NCBI GenBank assembly: GCA_025992895.1
Contig: DAJPGA010000001.1
Span: 1,867,001 to 1,931,000 of the forward strand
Reading direction: 5' to 3'
Length of the DNA: 64,000 nt
Source: Veillonellaceae bacterium
Lineage (GTDB): Bacteria > Bacillota > Negativicutes > Veillonellales > Dialisteraceae
A program made the position numbers and the translations under genes. How positions within the stretch are numbered: position 1 is the first letter of the stretch; each line of letters opens with the position of its first letter. This document shows positions 7,282 to 15,726 of the stretch, piece after piece. The notes under the pieces were generated by a model that was not told the origin of the DNA, made no database searches, and saw only the letters and a list, made by a program, of their open reading frames with translations.

Positions 7282-10200
7282 TCATTCCACGTAATCTTTC
7301 ATTTTGACCGTCACAAGCGAGGAAACGCCTTTTTCGCCCATGGTGACGCCCTGCAGCGTATCAGCAAATTCCATCGTTCTCTTCCTGTGGGAAATGACGA
7401 TGAACTGTGTCTTTTTCTTGTATTCGGCAATCATGCGGCTGTACCTGTCCACGTTGGAATCATCGAGCGCCGCATCGATTTCATCGACAAAGCAGAAGGG
7501 AGCAGGCCTGTATGCCATGAAGGAAATCAGGAGTGCAATGACCGTCAGCGCTCTTTCTCCTCCGGACATCAGCGTCAGCGGCTGGCGCTTTTTGCCCGGA
7601 AGCTGCAGGTACATTTCCACGCCGCATTCCAGAGGATGCTCCGGATCGGTCAGCTCAAGCTTCGCGCTGCCGCCCTGGAACATGATCTGCATGATGCGCC
7701 CGAATTCCTGATTGACTTTGGTGAAGGCTTCATCAAACTGCGACGCCATCTTCTCGTCGATATCCTTGATGACCGTCCTGAGCTCTTCTTCGGCGCCCTT
7801 CATGTCGTTGATCTGTTCTTCGTAGAAGTTTCTCTTTTTCAGATGCTCTTCATACTCTTCCTCGCCGGCCGGATTGACCGTGCCAAGATCGGCAATCTTT
7901 CCTGCAAGCACCTTGTCACGGTTCTTCATTTCATTCAAGGTTCCCGGAAGCTTCAGTGATTCCACTTCTTCACGGGTCATCCCCTCTTCACTGATTTTCT
8001 GCAGCTCTTCAGCTTCTTCTTCCTTGAACCGTTCCAGACGCGCTTTCTTATCCGCCAGATCCTTTTCAACGGATGAGGACTTCTCCTGCGCCTTTCTCCA
8101 GGCTGCCTGGCTATTGCGTTCAAGCTCCGCATACCTGTCAGTCTCGCCCTGCAGGGATTCCTGCTTCGTGCGGATGGACTCCCATTTTCCGTTTGCCTCT
8201 TCGAAATCCTGATTCAGTTTTTCCAGTGCTTCCGCAAGATTTTTCTTTGCATCTTCATTGGCTTTCTTTTTATTTTCGAGGTCTTCCCTGTCTTTCTTCT
8301 GGTCCTCCTGCGCCTTTTTGGCGTCGTTCATCATGCGCTTTGCAAAGGATGCACGGCTTTCTGCCTTCGTCAGTCCTTCGCGGATGGCAATCAGTTCGCC
8401 TGCCTTATCATCGATCTGTTTGCGGATAGCAAGACTCTTCTCATCTTTTCCTGGTTCAGGGATATCCTCATACGTTTTGAGAAGCTCCCGGCCTTCCGTC
8501 ATCTGCTGAATGGATTTTTCCAGGGATTCACTGATGGAAGCAAGGGCATCTTTTCCTTCTCTCAGGCGGGTTTCCTGATCCGTCTTGGTCTTTTCAAGGC
8601 CATCCTTCTGCCCTTTGAAGGAAGCAAGCGCCAGATCCATCTGATGCCAGGATTCGCGTTCTCCTGCCACCTTTTCAGAAAGGCTGTCCCTTGCCGTTTC
8701 CTTTTCCTGTTTCCTTTTCCTTAAATCAGCAAGGTCCTTTTCGCGCTTCTTTTCTTCTGCGTAAAGTTCCTTGATTTCTTCTTTTCTTCCGAAGTAGGTA
8801 TTTTCCTTCTTCATGGATCCGCCGGTCATGGAGCCTCCGGCATTGACGATCTGGCCGTCCAGCGTGACAATGCGCAGGCGGTATCCGTACTTTTTGGAGA
8901 CTCTTCTTGCCGCATCAAGATCTTTGGCAATCAGAGTCCTTCCAAGGAGGGAGCGCAAAAGATCCTGATACAGGAAGTCCGTCTCAAAAAGATCAGCGGC
9001 AATGCCAAGGATCCCGTCTTCCCGGGAAGCTTCCTGTTCTCTTCCGGAATAAGAGGACGGCTTCATGGATTCAAGCGGATAGAATGTTGCACGGCCGAGG
9101 TTCTTTTCCTTCAGCCAGCGGATGATGTCCCCGGCTGATTTTGTCGTATCCGTGACGATGTTTGAAATCTGGCTTCCCAGAGCCACTTCTGCAGCCGCTG
9201 TATATTCTGACGGGACATGGATCAATTCACCAAGAGCGCCATGAACGGCGTCTCCGAAGATGGTTCTGTTTTCCATGACGGTCTTTGTTGTTCTGGAAAA
9301 GCTTGCATATTCCTTGTCTGCTTTTTCCAGGTACTCGCGGCGGGAATGGATGGTACGGAAAGAGGATTCCGCTTCATTCAATTCATTTCCGATAGCGAAG
9401 CATTCATTCCTTGCCTCATCGAGCGCTTTCCTGTCGCGGATGCCCTCTTCCTTCAACTGTTCCTGACGGGCCATGGCCTCTTTTTCTTCTGCAAGCAGAC
9501 TTGTGAGCGCATCTTTCGTTTTCTGAAGCTCGCCTTCGAGGCTCTTTGCCGCCTCTTCCCTTCTGGACGATTCGCCCTTAAGACGGCGGACCTCATTATC
9601 CAGATACGCCAGTCCCTGCTCAAGCTTCTGCTTTTCTGCCATCTTCTGCCTGCTGAAATTCAGGATTTCAGAATACGCCTTTTCAGAAGCAGCGAGATCA
9701 CCGGCCAGCTTTTCCTTTTCATCTTCTGCCTGATTCTGCTTTGCAAGCCAGTCTGCCTTTTCGGCTTCGGCTGCCTTCATTTCCTCTTCATCATTCTGGA
9801 TTTCTTCGATCAGTTCTTCTTCGGCTTCCTTCTGATCTTCCTCATCCTCTTTGAGCTCTTCTGTCCTCTTTTTCTCCTGTTCGAGCGCTTCTTCCTTGAT
9901 CTTGTAGTCTACGCGGATTGCATCAAGTTTTTCCTTGGCTTCTGCGAAATCCGTGCCTGTCTTCTTCACATTTTCCTGATGGAGAAGCGTTTCCTGTTCG
10001 AGCTTGGCAAGAGCAGCCGCTGCTTTTGTAAGCTCTGCCTTCCACTTCACGCTGTCCTGCTCAAGAGTTTCCGTTTCAGCCTTGTGCTTTTCGAGGGACT
10101 CTTTGATGGAATCAAGCTTTAAGGCAGACATCGTCGCCTGCACGGCTCTTTTTTCCGCTGCAAGCGCCTTGTATGCTTTTGCTTTTTCTGCTTTTTCCTT

Positions 10201-10815
10201 CATCGGCCCGGTCTGTTCATCAAGCATCGCCATCATGTCCTTGACGCGGTCCATGTTTTCCGCTGTCTTGACGAGCTTCTGCAAGCCTTCATTCTTTCTC
10301 ATGCGGTACAGGCTGATTCCTGCCACATCTTCAAAAATGGCTCTTCTTTCTTCCGGTTTTGCCGTCAGTACTTCATCGACCCTGTTCTGCCCGATAATGG
10401 CAAGGGAACCCTTCCCGAGCCCTGTATTGGCCAGAAGCTCATGAATATCCTTCAGGCGGCAGTTCCTTTTATTGATCTGGAAATCACTGTCCCCATTGCG
10501 AAGAATTCTTCTCGTGATGGAAACTTCTGCTGTATCGAGCGGCAGCTCCCTGTTGGAATTGTCCAGTACCAGCGTAACTTCCGCGCCATTCTTCCTCGGC
10601 CTTGATTCGGAACCTGCGAAAATGATATCCTCGCTTTTCTGTCCGCGCAGATTGCGGACATTCTGTTCCCCGAGCACCCAGCGCACAGCATCGGAAATAT
10701 TGCTTTTCCCGCAGCCGTTCGGGCCTACGATGACCGTCATTCCATCGGCAAATTCTATGGTTGTCTTATCTGCAAAGGATTTGAATCCCTGCAGAATCAA
10801 ACGGAGTAATTTCAT
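7282..10815 (-). CDS. smc: Chromosome segregation protein SMC
   Basis: The 1177-residue condensin ATPase that compacts and separates chromosomes. The Walker A site (VIVGPNGCGKSNISDAVRWVLG) is near residue 32. Two very long coiled-coil arms rich in E, K and Q enclose a hinge around residues 510-670 (GALGELIHVPSEYTAAAEVALG and LDGQIVNAGGSMTGGSM). The C-terminal head has the signature TLMSGGERALTVIAL and Walker B FCFVDEIDAALDD. Length is normal. The minus strand has GAGAGATT ahead of the ATG. The scpA and scpB partner genes are not in the window. Confidence 0.97.
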   Translation of the reverse strand: MKLLRLILQGFKSFADKTTIEFADGMTVIVGPNGCGKSNISDAVRWVLGEQNVRNLRGQKSEDIIFAGSESRPRKNGAEVTLVLDNSNRELPLDTAEVSITRRILRNGDSDFQINKRNCRLKDIHELLANTGLGKGSLAIIGQNRVDEVLTAKPEERRAIFEDVAGISLYRMRKNEGLQKLVKTAENMDRVKDMMAMLDEQTGPMKEKAEKAKAYKALAAEKRAVQATMSALKLDSIKESLEKHKAETETLEQDSVKWKAELTKAAAALAKLEQETLLHQENVKKTGTDFAEAKEKLDAIRVDYKIKEEALEQEKKRTEELKEDEEDQKEAEEELIEEIQNDEEEMKAAEAEKADWLAKQNQAEDEKEKLAGDLAASEKAYSEILNFSRQKMAEKQKLEQGLAYLDNEVRRLKGESSRREEAAKSLEGELQKTKDALTSLLAEEKEAMARQEQLKEEGIRDRKALDEARNECFAIGNELNEAESSFRTIHSRREYLEKADKEYASFSRTTKTVMENRTIFGDAVHGALGELIHVPSEYTAAAEVALGSQISNIVTDTTKSAGDIIRWLKEKNLGRATFYPLESMKPSSYSGREQEASREDGILGIAADLFETDFLYQDLLRSLLGRTLIAKDLDAARRVSKKYGYRLRIVTLDGQIVNAGGSMTGGSMKKENTYFGRKEEIKELYAEEKKREKDLADLRKRKQEKETARDSLSEKVAGERESWHQMDLALASFKGQKDGLEKTKTDQETRLREGKDALASISESLEKSIQQMTEGRELLKTYEDIPEPGKDEKSLAIRKQIDDKAGELIAIREGLTKAESRASFAKRMMNDAKKAQEDQKKDREDLENKKKANEDAKKNLAEALEKLNQDFEEANGKWESIRTKQESLQGETDRYAELERNSQAAWRKAQEKSSSVEKDLADKKARLERFKEEEAEELQKISEEGMTREEVESLKLPGTLNEMKNRDKVLAGKIADLGTVNPAGEEEYEEHLKKRNFYEEQINDMKGAEEELRTVIKDIDEKMASQFDEAFTKVNQEFGRIMQIMFQGGSAKLELTDPEHPLECGVEMYLQLPGKKRQPLTLMSGGERALTVIALLISFMAYRPAPFCFVDEIDAALDDSNVDRYSRMIAEYKKKTQFIVISHRKRTMEFADTLQGVTMGEKGVSSLVTVKMKDYVE

Positions 10816-10892
10816 AATCTCTCCCTTTCAGGCATATATTTTCTATATTATACAGGAACAGGACGAAAAATGGGAATACAGCGCGCGCCGCC

Positions 10893-10923
10893 AAAAAACG
10901 CCGGAAGTTCGTGCCTCCGGCGT
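10893..10923 (-). terminator. Terminator of the flavo-diiron/adaptor/glycosylase operon
   Basis: On the minus strand AACGCCGGA pairs with TCCGGCGTT and runs into TTTTTT, five bases past the glycosylase stop. Confidence 0.85.
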
Positions 10924-10927
10924 TCCC

Positions 10928-11521
10928 CTATTTCTTTGTAATGAAGGGGCTTCCTTCCAGTGTGAATCTCCAGGGGAAGTTCTTCCCGTACCTGGCGTAA
11001 TCGATGTTGATGCGTTTGCTGCGTTTGACGGGATACGGCCCGTCATTCCTGCTTTCGATCCAAAGGGTATTTCCCGTAAGGTCTGTCCCGTAGAAGGATT
11101 TATCAAGACCCATTGCCTGCGTCAGGCGCCCGGGACCGGAAGCCAGGAGCTTCACCTTGTCTGTATGGCGTCTTTCCTTCATAAGATCGATTCCATCCAG
11201 TGGCTCAAGCGCTCTTAAAAGTACACTCGTCCCTTCTCCCTCGTGGCCGCACACCACATTGAGGCAGGTGTACATGCCATAGATGAGGTAAAGGTAGGCA
11301 TGTCCGCCTTCTCCGAAGATGACGCGGGTTCTTGGTGTCAAACCTTTGAAGGCGTGGGCGCCGTCATCTCCATGGCCCCGCCAGATGCCGCCGTATGCTT
11401 CGCATTCCACGATGCGCCCAGCGGTAATCCCATCCGGCGAACGATGGACAAGGACGGCTCCTATGAGCTTCTTTGCCGTTTCAACGGAATCTCCCAGGAA
11501 GTCTTCTCTTACCCATTTCAT
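10928..11521 (-). CDS. mpg: 3-methyladenine DNA glycosylase (AAG/Mpg family)
   Basis: Removes alkylated and deaminated purines from DNA as the first step of base excision repair. At 197 residues it has the normal family length. Blocks: LGDSVETAKKLIGAVLVHR, GRIVECEAYGG with the catalytic glutamate, DDGAHAFKGLTPRTRVIFGEGGHAYLYLIYGMYTCLNVV with the DNA-intercalating loop region, and LLASGPGRLTQAMGL. Its ATG overlaps the stop of the upstream adaptor gene by 4 bases (ATGA), so translation is coupled. Confidence 0.93.
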   Translation of the reverse strand: MKWVREDFLGDSVETAKKLIGAVLVHRSPDGITAGRIVECEAYGGIWRGHGDDGAHAFKGLTPRTRVIFGEGGHAYLYLIYGMYTCLNVVCGHEGEGTSVLLRALEPLDGIDLMKERRHTDKVKLLASGPGRLTQAMGLDKSFYGTDLTGNTLWIESRNDGPYPVKRSKRINIDYARYGKNFPWRFTLEGSPFITKK

Positions 11522-12591
11522 TTCACATCGACCTGCATGCCCATTTCAATGCCCTTCGGAGGATCGGTAATGACACGGTCTCCTTCAGACAAACCATCCA
11601 TGATCATCGCATAGCCGCCCTGACGGCTTGCAATGGATACGTCCTTGATATCGACGAGGTTTCCATCATTGACGATGGCAACCGTATTGTCTCCGATAAT
11701 CGCAGAGTCCGGAATCATGATGCAGGAAACATTCTGACCGCTTTCTACGCGGATATCATACTCATTTCCGATTGTGATCTCATTCTGCGGGTTATCTACC
11801 TGGATCTTATAGGTAGTATATTTTTCACCATTCTGGTTTGGCTGCTGCTTGAGTTCTCCGTACCAGACGCCTTTGCCATCGCTCATCGATACGGTCAGTG
11901 TCTTTTCATCCTTTGCCTTTTCCATCACGGAATCAAGGCGGACAGGAAGCTCGATCGTTGCTACGACCGGTGAATCCTGACGGATGACGAGTGCTGGTTT
12001 CCCTGCCATTGCCATATGCGTATCTCCAAGATAAACCTGGGAGACGACGCCGCTGATCGGTGCGCGGACAGTGCAGGAAGCAATCGTTTTCTGAAGCGTC
12101 TGGAGCGATGCGATAAGGCCTGGATCAGGAGCTCCGCCGCCGGAAACAGCACCACCGGACGGCATATTTCTTCCTTTGATTTTTTCATATTCAGCTCTCG
12201 TAATGATTCCCTGCTTCAAAAGGGAAGCTTCGAGGCTGTTATCTACGGAAGGACCGTTGTAGACAGGCGCTGCCTGGGCAGAAGATTCTGCGATTTTCTG
12301 CTGCAGAGCCGATGCCTGCGCTTCATACTGCGATGCGTCGATCTTGAAGAGGACATCACCTGCCTTGACCGTCGCACCGATATCCGGCGGGTTTGAAATC
12401 AGGCCGCCTGATACGGAAGGAATGACAGGCGCCGTATGAAGAGCTTCCGGAGCCGCTTTTGTTTCCAATGTAAAAGGTTCTGTACTGATGGCCGCTTTTG
12501 TCACATGAACGGAAGGCGTGTTTCCGCATCCAGACAGCACCATGACAGCCGCGGCGCAAGTCGCAGCCAGAGCCATCATCCATTTTCTCAT
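11518..12591 (-). CDS. RND/HlyD-type periplasmic adaptor lipoprotein, orphan
   Basis: A 357-residue membrane fusion protein. The start at 12591 gives a lipoprotein signal (MRKWMMALAATCAAAVMVLSGC). It has a lipoyl/barrel-sandwich half (GATVKAGDVLFKIDASQYEAQ), an alpha hairpin (LQQKIAESS... IASLQTLQKTIASCTVRAPISG) and a C-terminal barrel and membrane-proximal part (SAIIGDNTVAIVNDGNLV, GLSEGDRVITDPP). Such proteins link an inner-membrane pump to TolC, but no pump gene is next to it. It lies 19 bases after the flavo-diiron gene and overlaps mpg by ATGA. The hairpin is short and carries a Gly/Pro/Ser-rich insert (NMPSGGAVSGGGAPD). Confidence 0.85.
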   Translation of the reverse strand: MRKWMMALAATCAAAVMVLSGCGNTPSVHVTKAAISTEPFTLETKAAPEALHTAPVIPSVSGGLISNPPDIGATVKAGDVLFKIDASQYEAQASALQQKIAESSAQAAPVYNGPSVDNSLEASLLKQGIITRAEYEKIKGRNMPSGGAVSGGGAPDPGLIASLQTLQKTIASCTVRAPISGVVSQVYLGDTHMAMAGKPALVIRQDSPVVATIELPVRLDSVMEKAKDEKTLTVSMSDGKGVWYGELKQQPNQNGEKYTTYKIQVDNPQNEITIGNEYDIRVESGQNVSCIMIPDSAIIGDNTVAIVNDGNLVDIKDVSIASRQGGYAMIMDGLSEGDRVITDPPKGIEMGMQVDVK

Positions 12592-12610
12592 TCTTTGACC
12601 TTCTTTTCTG

Positions 12611-13828
12611 TTATTTCTCCTTAAGTATGTCTTCTGCAATGATGTTTGCCAGTTTTTCAATATCTGCATCATCATCAGGCATAGAGGAGACGATATGAAC
12701 CGGATCCCCCAGCAATTCGCAGTTCTTCCACTTCGATACGACATCCTTCATCAGCTGGCCGCTGACATTCGGTGTCCAGCTGCTGTTCCCGATGATGGAA
12801 ACCTTTCTGTTCGTGACATTCATTTCCGTGCAGATGGCAAGGAATGCGCTCATCAGAGGATTGACTGTCATATTCATTGTCGAAGCGGCAAGAACGATGT
12901 GGCTTCTGCGGAGAATTTCTGTAAATGAATCAGCAAGGGAGACCGTGCAGACGTCCACCATCTTCAGGTTCCTGATGCCGCGCTTGGCAAGCTTGGCCGC
13001 AAGGACTTCAGCCGCCATGGCTGTATTGCCATAAGCAGAAGCGATGAAAATGTTGACTGACTGGTAATCCGGCGTCCAGGAAGCCCATTTCTTGTATTCC
13101 CCGATCAGGAAATCTATGTCTTCCTTCCTGCGGATGACCGGGCCATGGAGCGAGCAGATATAACGGACATCAAGCGCATCCACTTTCTTCAGGGCTGAGA
13201 GGACCTGCGGGCCGAAGCGGGCAACAATATTGGCATAATACTTGCGGCATTCGCCCAGGTATTCTTCCTTGTAATCCACATCATCAGCGAAAATGGAACC
13301 ATTCAGGATGCCGAATGTGCCGAATCCATCCGCGGTGAAAAGAACCTTCTCCGTTTCATCATATGTGAAGGTGACTTCCGGCCAGTGGACCATCGGCGCC
13401 TTGAGGAAACGCAGCTTGTGCATGCCAAGATCGATGACGAGCTTTTCATCGGATGTAATGTATCTTTCAGGCATGGATACCTGGAAGTACTGTCCGAGCA
13501 TCTTGAGTGCCTGCGCCGAAGCCACGATCTTTGCTTCCGGATATGCCATGGCAAGCGCCAGAAGGGATCCGCTGTGATCGGGTTCCATATGGTTGACCAC
13601 GATGTAATCCAGCTTGCGGCCGTGAAGCAGATGGCTGACATTGCCAATGAAAAGGTCACGGATTACAGAATCTGTCGTATCGATGACAGCTGTCTTTTCG
13701 TCGTCGATGAAATAACTGTTATATGTCACCCCGGATTTCAGAGGAATCAGATTTTCAAATCTGGGGGAATTGAAGTCATTGCCGCCCACCCAGTAAATAT
13801 GAGGGGTCACTTGTTGTTCGTTATGCAT
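12611..13828 (-). CDS. Flavo-diiron protein (A-type flavoprotein, FprA-like)
   Basis: Reduces oxygen to water and/or nitric oxide to nitrous oxide in the cytosol of anaerobes. Of 405 residues, the first 250 or so form a metallo-beta-lactamase-like domain with the diiron ligands in VVNHMEPDHSGSL (H-x-E-x-D), the histidine in MVHWPEVTF, the aspartate in FTADGFGTFG and the histidine in CSLHGPVI. The rest is a flavodoxin domain with the FMN loop SAYGNTAMAAEV. There is no rubredoxin extension, so electrons come from a separate donor. It heads an operon with the adaptor and mpg, and its promoter overlaps a palindrome. Confidence 0.93.
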   Translation of the reverse strand: MHNEQQVTPHIYWVGGNDFNSPRFENLIPLKSGVTYNSYFIDDEKTAVIDTTDSVIRDLFIGNVSHLLHGRKLDYIVVNHMEPDHSGSLLALAMAYPEAKIVASAQALKMLGQYFQVSMPERYITSDEKLVIDLGMHKLRFLKAPMVHWPEVTFTYDETEKVLFTADGFGTFGILNGSIFADDVDYKEEYLGECRKYYANIVARFGPQVLSALKKVDALDVRYICSLHGPVIRRKEDIDFLIGEYKKWASWTPDYQSVNIFIASAYGNTAMAAEVLAAKLAKRGIRNLKMVDVCTVSLADSFTEILRRSHIVLAASTMNMTVNPLMSAFLAICTEMNVTNRKVSIIGNSSWTPNVSGQLMKDVVSKWKNCELLGDPVHIVSSMPDDDADIEKLANIIAEDILKEK

Positions 13829-13895
13829 TTTCAGGCTCCCTTGTTATTGACAGAAACATAAATATTTTATGTAAATTGCTATCGCCACACCCATT

Positions 13896-13923
13896 AGTAT
13901 ATCACGAAAAGCCCCTTTCGTGA
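13896..13923 (-). promoter_or_regulatory. Flavo-diiron promoter with palindromic operator candidate
   Basis: The minus-strand -10 is TATACT (13896-13901). Immediately upstream lies a perfect inverted repeat, TCACGAAA-N6-TTTCGTGA (13902-13923), in the spacer and -35 area. It has no T run, so it is not an obvious terminator. Confidence 0.5.
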
Positions 13924-14001
13924 GATGTGAAATCCCATCAAAACGGGCATAAGAATACAAAAAACTTTGATAAGACGAAGCGGTAGATTTCCTGTGGTTT
14001 C

Positions 14002-14658
14002 CTATGCCCTCTTCCTTTCAAGACGGGCAAGCAGGCGGCCGGTCGTCACGGTCAGAATGAGGTAAATCATGCCTGTCGTGATGAAGGTCTCCCAGACGCG
14101 GTAGTATTCCGCATTGGCGGCATTGGCCCAGTACATGAGCTCGGGCGCGGCAATGACAGAAGCCAGTGAAGAATCCTTGATGAGACTGACAAAGGAATTC
14201 CCCAGCGCCGGCAGGACAGAACGCACAGCCTGCGGAAGAACAACATAGCGAAGGCACTGCCAGTGCGAAAGGCCCAGCGCCCTTGCCGCCTCCTCCTGCC
14301 CTTCATCGACAGCGAGGATGCCGCCCCGGATTGTTTCAGCGATATAAGCCCCCGCATTGATGGAAAGCGCCAGCATCGCCGCCAACGTCCCGTCGGGTTT
14401 TCTCATCAGCAGAGGAATGATTCCGAAGTAGACGACAAGAAGCTGCAGCAGAAGAGGCGTGCCGCGGATGCACTCCATGAAACAGGCCGCGGGAAGGGAG
14501 AGAAATTTCCTCCCCGATACCCGGAGGACTGCCAGAAAGAGACCGAGGAAGAATCCCGCCAGTGATGCGGTGACGGAGAGCTCGATCGTCAGCTTTGTCC
14601 CGGATATGAAAAATGGAACATATGCTTCAAGAATGTTCCAATTGAAATCAAACATCAT
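14002..14658 (-). CDS. Polar amino acid ABC transporter, permease subunit
   Basis: A 218-residue inner-membrane subunit of the HisM/GlnP type. It has about five membrane spans and the coupling loop EEAARALGLSHWQCLRYVVLPQAVRSVLPALGNSFVSLIKDSSL, which contains the family EAA motif that contacts the ATPase. The upstream AAGGAAG lies inside the end of the binding-protein gene, 9 bases away, so the two are one transcript. No ATPase gene is adjacent. The substrate is likely a polar amino acid. Confidence 0.9.
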   Translation of the reverse strand: MMFDFNWNILEAYVPFFISGTKLTIELSVTASLAGFFLGLFLAVLRVSGRKFLSLPAACFMECIRGTPLLLQLLVVYFGIIPLLMRKPDGTLAAMLALSINAGAYIAETIRGGILAVDEGQEEAARALGLSHWQCLRYVVLPQAVRSVLPALGNSFVSLIKDSSLASVIAAPELMYWANAANAEYYRVWETFITTGMIYLILTVTTGRLLARLERKRA

Positions 14659-14667
14659 ACCGCTTCC

Positions 14668-15468
14668 TTACTTCTTCAAACTTGCCAGGACCTTCTCGTC
14701 CGGCTTTGTCTTGAACCATTCCTCATAGAGGCGCGAGTATGTTCCGTCTTCCACCATGGAAGAAATGGCTTTATCCAGCTTTGCCTTCAGCGCCGTATTG
14801 TCCTTTGCATAAAGAATGCCGAAGTATTCCGGCTTGAATGCCTGATCATCATAAACAATCACAAGGTGCTGGTCCGGATACTGCGCCTGAATGGATTTCA
14901 GGGACGTTTCATCCCCTACTATGGCATCGGCCTGCCCTCCGATCAGCATCTGGATGGACATGGGCGTTTTTTTAATGACAGGCGCATTCTTGCCGAGAAG
15001 TTTCTCAAGAGCTTCCTGTCCTGTCGATCCATTCTGGACAGCAATGGCTTCTATGTCAGAGCGCTTCAAATCCTCAGCACTTCGGATATCCTTGTCCGGC
15101 CTTGTTAGGATGGCCTGACGGGAAATGAAGTAAGGCTTCGAGAAAAGATACGATGCCTCCCTCTCCTTTGTGATCGTGATCCCGGAAATGGCAAGATCCG
15201 CCTGATGGGAACGGATCTGCTCAAAAAGAGCTTCCCATCCTGCATCACCAAGTTCTGCCGAAAGACCTGCACGTTTAGCGGCTTCCTCGAGAAGCGCCGC
15301 GTCAAAGCCTGTAATCTTCCCATCCTTCATATATTCGAACGGCTTCCAGTTTGCATGCGTCACTGCATGAATCTTTCCCGTTTCACTGCTGCTGTCTTTC
15401 TCGCAGCCTGACAAGGCGAGTCCGGCAGCAAGCAGCAGGGCTGCCGCTCCTATCCAGTATTTCTTCAT
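14668..15468 (-). CDS. Amino acid ABC transporter substrate-binding lipoprotein
   Basis: A 266-residue binding protein of solute family 3. The start at 15468 gives a lipoprotein signal ending LALSGCEKDSS, so the mature protein is anchored by its N-terminal cysteine outside the inner membrane. The family signature GFDAALLEEAAKRAGLSAEL is near residue 60 and DLAISGITITKEREASYLFSKPYF near 100. The C-terminal lobe ends in SMVEDGTYSRLYEEWF. It pairs with the permease that follows and is transcribed from a promoter at 15510-15538. The exact ligand cannot be read from sequence. Confidence 0.9.
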   Translation of the reverse strand: MKKYWIGAAALLLAAGLALSGCEKDSSSETGKIHAVTHANWKPFEYMKDGKITGFDAALLEEAAKRAGLSAELGDAGWEALFEQIRSHQADLAISGITITKEREASYLFSKPYFISRQAILTRPDKDIRSAEDLKRSDIEAIAVQNGSTGQEALEKLLGKNAPVIKKTPMSIQMLIGGQADAIVGDETSLKSIQAQYPDQHLVIVYDDQAFKPEYFGILYAKDNTALKAKLDKAISSMVEDGTYSRLYEEWFKTKPDEKVLASLKK

Positions 15469-15509
15469 ATCTATCCCATCCTCTATACAGAAAAATTTCA
15501 CTTTCCTCT

Positions 15510-15538
15510 ATTATAGAAGAATTCTAGATATAATACAA
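15510..15538 (-). promoter_or_regulatory. Promoter of the amino acid ABC transporter genes
   Basis: On the minus strand TTGTAT, 17 bases, TATAAT. The start codon lies about 40 bases downstream. Confidence 0.6.
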
Positions 15539-15643
15539 CTTGTTCACTATCTAATTATTTATTTTATATTTTGTACAGTTTTCGGATTCTATCACTTAAC
15601 TCACGTTTTTAGAGCTCCGTATGATTCAAGACAAAGAGCATGC

Positions 15644-15669
15644 AAAAAGGCGGTGCTAACAGCACCGCC
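15644..15669 (-). terminator. Terminator of the MATE gene
   Basis: GGCGGTGCT and AGCACCGCC form a 9-bp perfect stem with a 3-base loop, followed on the minus strand by TTTTT, 58 bases past the MATE stop. Confidence 0.9.
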
Positions 15670-15726
15670 CTGTGTCATTCAGGCTGACGAGGATGTGTTT
15701 CCAGTATCCGCCTCTCATAAGTAACC

